Assembly (NCBI GenBank): GCA_033344915.1
Contig: JAWPML010000001.1
Coordinates: 1,608,369-1,672,368, forward strand
Direction of reading: 5' to 3'
Length of the DNA: 64,000 bases
Source of the DNA: Acidimicrobiales bacterium
GTDB lineage: Bacteria; Actinomycetota; Acidimicrobiia; Acidimicrobiales; Aldehydirespiratoraceae
Shown: piece by piece, positions 26,881 through 33,336 of the stretch
How positions within the stretch are numbered: position 1 is the first letter of the stretch
Layout of the letters: the number at the start of each line of letters is the position of its first letter
Made by a program: the position numbers and the translations under genes
Notes under the pieces: model-generated
What the model saw: the letters and a program-made list of their open reading frames with translations, nothing else
What the model was told of the DNA's origin: nothing
Databases searched by the model: none

Positions 26881-27854
26881 CAGGCAGCCTGCGCGATCGG
26901 CAGCTTCTCGACGGCCCGGAAGCGTGCGGCCTCGGCCCGCGGGTTGCGGGCGATCTCATCGGTCGACGGCTTGCGGGCGCCGCGCCACAGCAGGCGCACC
27001 GTGGCCTCGTAGCCGGGGGGAGGCGGCAGATCGGGCCGGGGCGGCGGCGCCTCACCGGCGGCATCGCGGAAGTGCCGCTTGACGATCCGGTCCTCACCGG
27101 AGTGGTAGGCGAGCACCGCACAGCGCCCGGCGGGGGCGAGCATGTCCAACGCCTGACCGAGCGCATCGTCGAGGATCTCGAGCTCCTGGTTCACCTCGAT
27201 GCGCAACGCCTGGAAGGTGCGCCGCGCCGGATGGCCACCCGAGCGGCGGGCGGCGGCGGGAACTGCGTCGCGCACGATGTCGGCGAGGCGAGCGGTCGAG
27301 TCGATGGGGCGGGCCGCCACGATCGCCCGCGCGATGCGGCGGGCGTGGGTCTCGTCGCCGTTGCGCCGGAGCAGGACGAAGAGGTCACGTTCGTCGAGCT
27401 CGTTCACCAGGTCGGCGGCCGTGCGCCCGCGGCGGCGGTCCATGCGCATGTCGAGCGGCCCGTCGAAGCGGTAGCTGAAGCCCCGATCGGCCCGGTCGAG
27501 CTGGGGGGAGCTCACACCCAGGTCGAAGAGGACGCCGGACAGCTGGGTGATGCCGAGCGAGTGGAGCTCGTCGGCGAGACCGTCGAAACGACGGTGGCGG
27601 AGGGTGACCCGGTCGCCATGGGGAGCGAGCCGGGCACCGGCGGCGTCGAGCGCCATCTCGTCCTGGTCGAGACCGACAAGCGAGATGCGGTCGTTGGCCG
27701 CGAGAAGGGCATCGGCGTGGCCGGCCCCGCCGAGCGTGGCGTCGACGACACAGCCGTCGGGCACGGCCGCCAGGACCTCGGTGACCTCGTCCAACATGAC
27801 CGAGTCGTGTGCGAAGTCCGCCTCACGGCCGTCATCGGTGTCCAGGTCCCCCAT
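26880..27854 (-). CDS. rsmH: 16S rRNA (cytosine-1402 N4) methyltransferase
   Basis: The 324-residue enzyme (MraW) has HDSVMLDEV, VDATLGGAGHADALL (AdoMet loop), GVLFDLGVSSPQLD, RGFSYRFDGPLDMRMD and AYHSGEDRIVKRHF, all hallmarks of RsmH. It sits between mraZ and ftsL as in most dcw clusters, but with an unusually long 239-nt leader after mraZ. Confidence 0.97.
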   Translation of the reverse strand: MGDLDTDDGREADFAHDSVMLDEVTEVLAAVPDGCVVDATLGGAGHADALLAANDRISLVGLDQDEMALDAAGARLAPHGDRVTLRHRRFDGLADELHSLGITQLSGVLFDLGVSSPQLDRADRGFSYRFDGPLDMRMDRRRGRTAADLVNELDERDLFVLLRRNGDETHARRIARAIVAARPIDSTARLADIVRDAVPAAARRSGGHPARRTFQALRIEVNQELEILDDALGQALDMLAPAGRCAVLAYHSGEDRIVKRHFRDAAGEAPPPRPDLPPPPGYEATVRLLWRGARKPSTDEIARNPRAEAARFRAVEKLPIAQAA

Positions 27855-27866
27855 GTCGTCTCGCCG

Positions 27867-27880
27867 GACCGTTGACGGTC
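27867..27880. repeat. Short palindrome just upstream of rsmH
   Basis: gaccgt and acggtc flank a 2-nt centre, 12 nt before the rsmH ATG. In the mRNA it could form a small stem near the ribosome-binding region. Confidence 0.4.
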
Positions 27881-27904
27881 GGATCGAAGCGTTTCCGCAT
27901 CGGT

Positions 27905-28014
27905 CATCTGCAGTCTCCCGACCAACGGCGTCCGCCGGGATTTCTCCCCGGTCGGACTAATGGCAAGCGGGCGGAGTACGGGTCTTCCATTTGTCGGTCG
28001 GAAGACTGCAGATG
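27905..28014. repeat. Long inverted repeat (19-bp arms) in the mraZ-rsmH gap
   Basis: The arms at 27905-27923 and 27996-28014 match at 18 of 19 positions, with catctgcagtct at the outer end, and enclose 72 nt that hold a further small CCGGG/CCCGG stem. The mRNA of this gap could fold into a large branched hairpin between two co-directional genes. It may be a processing or attenuation structure, or a relic of a mobile repeat. Confidence 0.7.
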
Positions 28015-28030
28015 ATCGAGTCGTTCACTT

Positions 28031-28046
28031 CGGACCGTCAGGTCCG
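28031..28046. terminator. Small hairpin downstream of mraZ
   Basis: cggacc and ggtccg surround a gtca loop, 48 nt after the mraZ stop. No U-tract follows, so it may be a weak terminator or part of the leader structure of rsmH. Confidence 0.35.
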
Positions 28047-28093
28047 GCGGGCTCCCTTCTCGTGCTCGGTGTGCTGATCAGGTGTCGGGACGC

Positions 28094-28549
28094 TCACGAT
28101 CGAGCTCCCAGTCCGTGCCCACGCTCGATGGCGTCGGCCAACTTCTCGGTGCCGGCCGGGGACACGGTCGCCCAACGGGCGGGGTCCCAGACCTCGATGC
28201 GGCGCAGCGCGCCCGTCACGACGACGGCGCGTTCCAGGCCGACGATCTCGCGCAGGTGCGGCAGGAGCCGCACCCGTCCCTGGGAGTCCGGCACGACCTC
28301 GTCGGCCTGGCTCGCAAAGGCACGCAGGGCGTTCACGTCGACGTCGCCGGCCGCCACCTGCTCCTCGAGCGCATCGGCCATCCGGTCGAACTCCGCAGCC
28401 GGAAGGATCGCGAGGCAGTGATCGAGCGGCGTCACGAACGCCCCCTCGGCCAGTTTGGCGCGAAACGACGCCGGGAGGATGAGGCGCCCCTTGTCGTCGA
28501 TTGTGTGTTCGTAGTTGCCAACGAAGCGTGCGTTGCCGCTGATCGCCAT
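28094..28549 (-). CDS. mraZ: Transcriptional regulator MraZ
   Basis: The 151-residue product has two SpoVT/AbrB-like repeats, the first with FVGNYEHTIDDKGRLILPASFR and the second with DEVVPDSQGRVRLLPHLREIVGL. MraZ binds GGGAG-type direct repeats in its own promoter and tunes the dcw operon. It starts the cluster, and GGGGG lies 7 nt before the ATG. Confidence 0.96.
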   Translation of the reverse strand: MAISGNARFVGNYEHTIDDKGRLILPASFRAKLAEGAFVTPLDHCLAILPAAEFDRMADALEEQVAAGDVDVNALRAFASQADEVVPDSQGRVRLLPHLREIVGLERAVVVTGALRRIEVWDPARWATVSPAGTEKLADAIERGHGLGARS

Positions 28550-28571
28550 GGTGCACCCCCTCTCTCCTGAG

Positions 28572-28651
28572 CTCTCCCCAACCCTCCATATCGAGCCACT
28601 CTACTCCCCTTCTCCCCACCAAGGCAAGGCTTCGCCCCCCGTTTCTCCCAA
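28572..28651 (-). promoter_or_regulatory. mraZ promoter with possible MraZ boxes
   Basis: On the minus strand TTGCCT (28622-28627) and TAGAGT (28598-28603) are separated by 18 nt and make a plausible -35/-10 pair. Three similar strings, TTGGGAGA (28644-28651), GTGGGGAGA (28611-28619) and GTTGGGGAGAG (28572-28582), fall upstream of, inside and downstream of it. They resemble the TGGGAG core bound by MraZ, but the spacing of 33-39 nt is wider than in the classical operator. Confidence 0.45.
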
Positions 28652-28673
28652 TTTCTTCGACGGAGCGCGCGAA

Positions 28674-28687
28674 CGAACGCGCGTTCG
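28674..28687. promoter_or_regulatory. LexA-box-like palindrome upstream of mraZ
   Basis: cgaacgcgcgttcg is a perfect palindrome that fits the actinobacterial SOS pattern CGAAC-N4-GTTCG. It overlaps the first unit of a tandem repeat and lies about 50 nt upstream of the proposed mraZ -35, so a direct operator role is uncertain. Confidence 0.35.
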
Positions 28688-28752
28688 GTGAACACGCGTT
28701 CGGTGGAGACGCGTTCGATGGAGACGTGTTCGACCGGGCTCTGTTCAGCCGG
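28678..28752. repeat. Five degenerate 15-bp tandem units between lplA-like gene and mraZ
   Basis: Units of consensus gacgcgttcggtgga start at 28678, 28693, 28708, 28723 and 28738. The first three share the cgcgttcg core, the fourth differs by one base in it, and the fifth is weaker and covers the lplA stop. Regular 15-bp spacing suggests slippage growth or an array of binding sites. Confidence 0.7.
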
Positions 28753-29413
28753 CGGTGAGCACGTCCAAGAACGCGGATTCCACGTCCGCGTCCGCGGCCA
28801 CGGCGACGCGGTCGCGCCATGCCAATCCGGCCTCGGCCGCGCCCTCGTGGGCCAGCAGCCCGAAGGTCAGCGCGGCATCCCAGCGTCGATGCACGACCGA
28901 CTGCAGACGGGTCCAGCGACGCGTGCGGCGCTGGCTCACGCCGACCAGCTTGCGCGCCCCGGCGAAGACCTCGCCCGGCCCCGCCCCGGCGAAGCAGACC
29001 GACTCGGCCCAGCCGTCGCGGGTCGCGTTGGTGCGGTGCACCGCCAGGTCGGTCGCCCCCCACCGGGCGGCCGCCGAACACCAGACATCGCCGAACCAGT
29101 CCGCGGCGCGGATGACGTCGTCGTCCCACCGACGGTCACCGGCCGGTACCCAGACATCGATCCAGACATGGTCATCGGGGACGAGCAGCACCGCCCCTCC
29201 CCCGCTGCGCCGGCGAGCGACGACCACCCCGGCGGCCTTCGCCCGCTCGTGGTCGACGGCCGCAGTCGACTGGCTGCTGCCGAGCACGAAGCTGGGCTGG
29301 TCGACGGTCAGGACGTCCACCGTCGGCACGGCGCGGTCCGGCTCGGTGGGGTCGTGGAGACTCGCCGCCAAGCCCTCACGCCGCCGGAGCACCCAGCCGC
29401 CGTCGAGGTTCAC
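28745..29413 (-). CDS. Lipoate--protein ligase A/BPL-LplA catalytic domain family protein
   Basis: The 222-residue product has VARRRSGGGAVLLVPDDHVWIDVWVP, which matches the RRxSGGGAV loop and following strand of LplA/LipB/BPL enzymes, and GARKLVGVSQRR with the conserved catalytic Lys. These enzymes attach lipoate or octanoate to carrier domains. It is shorter than full LplA and lacks the C-terminal accessory domain. The GTG start at 29413 overlaps the HNH gene stop (GTGA). Confidence 0.82.
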   Translation of the reverse strand: MNLDGGWVLRRREGLAASLHDPTEPDRAVPTVDVLTVDQPSFVLGSSQSTAAVDHERAKAAGVVVARRRSGGGAVLLVPDDHVWIDVWVPAGDRRWDDDVIRAADWFGDVWCSAAARWGATDLAVHRTNATRDGWAESVCFAGAGPGEVFAGARKLVGVSQRRTRRWTRLQSVVHRRWDAALTFGLLAHEGAAEAGLAWRDRVAVAADADVESAFLDVLTAG

Positions 29414-29916
29414 GCCGACCGGCGGCCGGGCGTGAGGTACGGCGTCCACGCCGTCGGCACGGTGCCGGCGGCGACCTCGATCCACGTGCTGGGAGGTGGT
29501 GGGCCCGGAGGACGCGCCAGCCGCATCGTCGTCTCGCCGAGCAGGCGGTCGCGCTTGCCGCCGTTGCACCGCCGACACGCCGCGACGACATTGTCCCAGG
29601 TGTGGCGGCCGCCCCGGCTGCGGGGCACGACATGGTCCACGGTCTCCGCGCCCGCGCCGCAGTACTGACACCGATGGCCGTCCCGGGTGAGCACGCCTCG
29701 GCGGTTCGGTGAACGGTGCTTCGGGTAGGGCACGTTGACGTAGCGGTTCAGGCGCACGACCGACGGCTCGTCGAGCGCGAGACGTTCACTCCGTACCCGA
29801 CGCCCCGATGCGTGGAGCAGTTCGACCTTCTCGGCGAGCATGAGACAGATCGCCCGACGGGTCGGCACCACAGCGAGGGGCTCGAAGGTCGCGTTGAGAA
29901 CGAGCACCCCGGCCAT
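29410..29916 (-). CDS. HNH endonuclease family protein
   Basis: The 168-residue product begins VLVLNATFEPLAVVPTRRAICLML and has an HNH core CQYCGAGAETVDHVVPRSRGGRHTWDNVVAACRRCNGGK with two CxxC zinc pairs. This single-domain type is widespread as a housekeeping gene in actinobacteria and its role is not known; no restriction partner is nearby. A TAGGTT box 8 nt upstream points to a leaderless start. Confidence 0.9.
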   Translation of the reverse strand: MAGVLVLNATFEPLAVVPTRRAICLMLAEKVELLHASGRRVRSERLALDEPSVVRLNRYVNVPYPKHRSPNRRGVLTRDGHRCQYCGAGAETVDHVVPRSRGGRHTWDNVVAACRRCNGGKRDRLLGETTMRLARPPGPPPPSTWIEVAAGTVPTAWTPYLTPGRRSA

Positions 29917-29924
29917 GGCACGAA

Positions 29925-29930
29925 AACCTA
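29925..29930 (-). promoter_or_regulatory. -10 element for leaderless HNH gene
   Basis: TAGGTT on the minus strand ends 8 nt before the ATG at 29916. It overlaps the stop codon of the small upstream gene. Confidence 0.5.
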
Positions 29931-30194
29931 TACAACCCGTCGGCGCCGGTTCTCGGCTTTGCACCATCGCAGCCACGCGAGGAGGTCGTCCCGCTCGAGT
30001 GCGTGCGCCGGGTCGCCGTACTGTGTCGTCGCCCGGAAGGCCAGCATCGCGGGGTCCGGCACCGGCAGCCGGGGCGCCGTCGCCCACCACCGGTCCGGGA
30101 CCAGGCGGACGTACTGGCGCAGCGCCGTGGCCCACAGCCCCGGCCGGACCGCCACCGCCAGCGCGGCCCGGGCGACCTCACCGGAAGCGCTCAC
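29928..30194 (-). CDS. Small conserved actinobacterial protein
   Basis: The 88-residue protein has no assigned function. Visible marks are AVRPGLWATALRQYVRLVPDRWWATAPRLPVPDP, then FRATTQYGD and DLLAWLRWCKAENRR. The Trp- and Arg-rich pattern is one I associate with a conserved actinobacterial hypothetical family. The GTG at 30194 overlaps the ROK gene stop (GTGA). Confidence 0.75.
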   Translation of the reverse strand: MSASGEVARAALAVAVRPGLWATALRQYVRLVPDRWWATAPRLPVPDPAMLAFRATTQYGDPAHALERDDLLAWLRWCKAENRRRRVV

Positions 30195-31072
30195 GACGCC
30201 GCCCCCAGCAACTCGTGACCCAGACCGGCGAACCCCACGGCGGCCGCGCCCACGATCGGCCCGTCCGATCCGAGACCGGCGGGAATGATCCGCGTGCCGA
30301 CGGAATGTTGCAGCACGGCGACCCGGTCGATCTCCGCCTGGGCCGCAGCGAAGAACTCGTCGCCGAAGCCGAGCGCCACCGAGCCGGCGACGACGGCCAG
30401 TTGGAGATCGAGGAGGTTCGCCACCGAACCGACGGCCCGTCCGACCATCGTGCCGGCACGACGCCGTTCCTCGCGGTCCGCGTGGCGGGCGTCGGCGCCG
30501 GTCCGGAAGGCGATGGCGGTGCCGCTCGCCTCGGCCTCGAGCACGCCCCGAAGGTGGCCCGGGAGCTCGGTGCCCCCGGGTTCGACCACGACATGGCCGA
30601 TGTGGCCGGCGTTGCCGTCGTCGCCGTCGAGCAGACGACCGTCGAGCACGATGCCGCCGCCGACGCCGGTCGAGACCACCATGCCGATGTAGTTGGCCAC
30701 CCCGCGGGCCGCGCCGAGCCAACCCTCGGCGAGGGCGAGCGCCTTGGCGTCGTTGTCCACGAACGTGGTGAGGCCCGTGGCCGCAGCCACCCGCTCACGC
30801 AGCGCAAAGTCGCGCCACACGCCGATGTTGAGCGGCGAGACAGCCACGCCGCCGCGGCGCATCGGGCCGCCCGAACCGACGCCGCAGACGTCGAGCGCGG
30901 CGAGATCCACACCGTCGATCAGACCGACCAGCCGGTCGAACAGCTCCTCGCCGTCGGCAGCACCCTTCGAGGAGACGCGGGCCCGCTCGGTGACGCTCCC
31001 CGCGCCGTCCACGACCGCGACCTCGAACTTGGTGCCGCCGATGTCGATGGCGAGGGCGCGGGTGCCGAACAT
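30191..31072 (-). CDS. ROK-family sugar kinase
   Basis: The 293-residue product has LAIDIGGTKFEVAVVD (phosphate loop), TFVDNDAKALALAEGW (catalytic Asp) and GVGGGIVLDGRLLDG. It is most like actinobacterial glucokinases. The CxCGxxGCxE zinc site that normally follows GHxxxxP is absent: the segment reads GHVVVEPGGTELPGHLRGVLEAEASG, with no cysteine. It may therefore be a zinc-free ROK kinase with another sugar specificity. The ATG at 31072 is set by a -10 box 7 nt upstream. Confidence 0.87.
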   Translation of the reverse strand: MFGTRALAIDIGGTKFEVAVVDGAGSVTERARVSSKGAADGEELFDRLVGLIDGVDLAALDVCGVGSGGPMRRGGVAVSPLNIGVWRDFALRERVAAATGLTTFVDNDAKALALAEGWLGAARGVANYIGMVVSTGVGGGIVLDGRLLDGDDGNAGHIGHVVVEPGGTELPGHLRGVLEAEASGTAIAFRTGADARHADREERRRAGTMVGRAVGSVANLLDLQLAVVAGSVALGFGDEFFAAAQAEIDRVAVLQHSVGTRIIPAGLGSDGPIVGAAAVGFAGLGHELLGAAS

Positions 31073-31079
31073 GGCGGAC

Positions 31080-31085
31080 AACCTA
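31080..31085 (-). promoter_or_regulatory. -10 element for leaderless ROK kinase gene
   Basis: TAGGTT on the minus strand ends 7 nt before the ATG. Confidence 0.55.
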
Positions 31086-31138
31086 TGCGCCGGGGCCCCG
31101 GTCGTGTGACCCGCTGTCCACAGGCCGCCGACGTGTCG

Positions 31139-31144
31139 TACCAT
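31139..31144 (+). promoter_or_regulatory. Candidate -10 element of the moxR operon
   Basis: TACCAT lies 31 nt before the moxR GTG; a leader of about 25 nt would include the GGAGG site. Confidence 0.4.
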
Positions 31145-31175
31145 TCACGGCCGTACCGATGGCGTCGGAGGATCC

Positions 31176-32174
31176 GTGACCACAACTGATGACCAGTCGG
31201 CCTCGGTGGACCAGCACGGGGCCTGCGCCGGCTTCGCCGAACGGTTCACGTCGATCCGACACAATGTCGAACGGGTGATCCGGGGAAAGACCGACGTCAT
31301 CCACCTCCTGGTGCTCGCCCTCGTCTGCGACGGACACGTGCTCGTCGAGGACGTGCCCGGCGTCGGCAAGACGAGCCTCGGCAAGGCGCTCGCCCGCAGT
31401 GTGGACGGACGGTTCGGCCGGGTGCAGTTCACGCCGGACCTCCTGCCGACCGATGTCACCGGCATGTCCGTGTGGAATCGAAGGGACGAGAGCTTCGAGT
31501 TCCGACCCGGACCGATCTTCTCCGACGTCCTGCTCGCCGACGAGATCAACCGCGCCTCACCGAAGACCCAGTCGGCCCTGCTCGAAGCCATGGCCGAGCG
31601 ACAGGTCACCTCCGACGGCGTCACCCATCAGCTCGGCTCGCCGTTCATGGTGATCGCCACCCAGAACCCGATCGAGCACGAAGGCACCTACGCCCTCCCG
31701 GAGGCCCAACTCGACCGGTTCCTCATGCGCCTCAGCATCGGCTACCCGGCCCGGGAGGCCGAGCAGATCATCCTCGAGCGCCAGGGCGGCAACTCCCAGG
31801 CGGTCGACGCGCTTCCCCCGGTGGTCAGCGCGGCCGAGGTCCGGGAGATGTCCGACTCCATCGAGAACGTCTATGTCGCCCCGGCCCTGCGCTCCTACCT
31901 GCTCGACCTCGCCGAGGCGACGCGGCGCCACGGGTCGCTCAGCCTCGGCCTCTCGCCCCGCGGCATCCTCGCCCTCCAGCGGGTCGCTCGGGCCCAGGCC
32001 GCCTCGCAGGGCCGTACCTACGCCACACCCGATGACGTGAAAGCACTCGGTCGGGTCGTGATGCCGCACCGTCTGCTCGTCACCCCCGAGGTTCGGATGC
32101 GCGGCGTCACGCCCATCGACGTGGTCACCGAGATCCTGGACGGCGTACCGGTCCCCAGGCCGGAACGAGACTGA
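31176..32174 (+). CDS. MoxR-family AAA+ ATPase
   Basis: The 332-residue ATPase has Walker A EDVPGVGKTSLGKAL, Walker B VLLADEINRASPKTQSALLEAM, sensor region ATQNPIEHEGTYALPEAQLDRF, and the C-terminal AAA lid. MoxR proteins act as chaperones and often sit beside DUF58 and transglutaminase genes, as here. The GTG start at 31176 has GGAGGA at the right distance. It heads a three-gene operon with 1-nt spacing or overlap. Confidence 0.95.
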   Translation: MTTTDDQSASVDQHGACAGFAERFTSIRHNVERVIRGKTDVIHLLVLALVCDGHVLVEDVPGVGKTSLGKALARSVDGRFGRVQFTPDLLPTDVTGMSVWNRRDESFEFRPGPIFSDVLLADEINRASPKTQSALLEAMAERQVTSDGVTHQLGSPFMVIATQNPIEHEGTYALPEAQLDRFLMRLSIGYPAREAEQIILERQGGNSQAVDALPPVVSAAEVREMSDSIENVYVAPALRSYLLDLAEATRRHGSLSLGLSPRGILALQRVARAQAASQGRTYATPDDVKALGRVVMPHRLLVTPEVRMRGVTPIDVVTEILDGVPVPRPERD

Positions 32175-32175
32175 C

Positions 32176-33336
32176 ATGCCCACCCGCGCCGGCTGGGGAG
32201 TTCTGGTCGGCGGCGTACTCCTCGTCGCGGCCGGGCGCCTCGTGGGGGGCGTGGAGTTCCTCGTGCCCGGCGCCGCCGCCATCGCCGCGGTGGTGGGCGC
32301 GGTGCTCGTGCGGCGGTTCCGGCCGTCACGCATCGCCATCGCCAAGCAACTGACCCCGCCGCGCGTTCCGGCCGGCGATCCGGCCCGGGTGGACCTCGAG
32401 GTCGCCAACCGGGGCCGGGCCCGCTCCCCCCTGCTGCGCCTGCACGATCAGGTCACCGGCACCCGGGGCGTGCACCTGTCCATCGCCGCCCTCGAACCCA
32501 ACGGATCCACCCGCGGCGCGTACCGAATACCCACGACGCGGCGGGGCATCCTCCAACTCGGCCCGACCACGATCGAGGACGTCGATCCGCTCGGGCTGGC
32601 GCGGCGCAGCCACCGTCTCGACTCCACCGTGCGCCTGATCGTCCACCCGCCGATCGAGGCGATCCCCGTCCGGCGGGTGCCGTCGGGGGACGACCCCCTG
32701 CTCGGCGAGGAGCTCCGTCGGTCGCTCGGCCTCTCCGACGAGGAGTTCGACGGCCTCCGGCCCTACGCCCCCGGCGACGACCTGCGCCGGATCCACTGGC
32801 CCTCGTCGGCCCGCCAGGGCGACCTCCAGGTTCGCCAGTTCCGGCCGCCCCGCCACGGCCGACTGACCGTCGCGATCGACACCCGCCCGCCCGGCGACAC
32901 CAGCGAGGCGCTGGACATCACCACCTCGATCACCGCGTCGATCGCGGCGTCCGTCCTCGATGCCGGGGATGCAACCCGCATCGAGACCACCGACGGACGC
33001 AGCACGCCGCTCGTCCACGGCAACGCGCAGCTGGACCCGCTACTCGAGTTCCTCGCCCTGCTCGAGGGAGGCAGCCCGGTGATCCACCCGGCGGTCCCGA
33101 CCGAGGCGGGCACCGTGGTGGTCGTCACCACCGACCCGCAGATCGCGGCTGATCGGACCGCCCGCGGCACGCTCGCCCAGCGGCTCCGGGCCCGCATCGT
33201 CATCACCTGCGACGCCCGCCAGTGGGGCGCGGCCGGCGGCCACCACTCGACGGGCGAGTGGATCCACCTCACCGGTCCGGGCCAACTCGCCGACCTGTGG
33301 ACGCTCGACAGCCATCGCGGCGCCGTGGTCGTCTGA
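32176..33336 (+). CDS. DUF58 membrane-anchored protein
   Basis: The 386-residue protein has two N-terminal membrane helices (within residues 5-50), a beta-rich extracytoplasmic region, and the DUF58 core EFDGLRPYAPGDDLRRIHWPSSARQGDLQVRQF. DUF58 proteins have a vWA-like fold and are probably clients or partners of MoxR. It shares one base with the next gene (TGATG). Confidence 0.93.
   Translation: MPTRAGWGVLVGGVLLVAAGRLVGGVEFLVPGAAAIAAVVGAVLVRRFRPSRIAIAKQLTPPRVPAGDPARVDLEVANRGRARSPLLRLHDQVTGTRGVHLSIAALEPNGSTRGAYRIPTTRRGILQLGPTTIEDVDPLGLARRSHRLDSTVRLIVHPPIEAIPVRRVPSGDDPLLGEELRRSLGLSDEEFDGLRPYAPGDDLRRIHWPSSARQGDLQVRQFRPPRHGRLTVAIDTRPPGDTSEALDITTSITASIAASVLDAGDATRIETTDGRSTPLVHGNAQLDPLLEFLALLEGGSPVIHPAVPTEAGTVVVVTTDPQIAADRTARGTLAQRLRARIVITCDARQWGAAGGHHSTGEWIHLTGPGQLADLWTLDSHRGAVVV

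Noticed and set aside
27512-27925. Possible small gene in the rsmH leader
   Set aside because: The frame lies mostly inside rsmH, has low complexity and no start signal.
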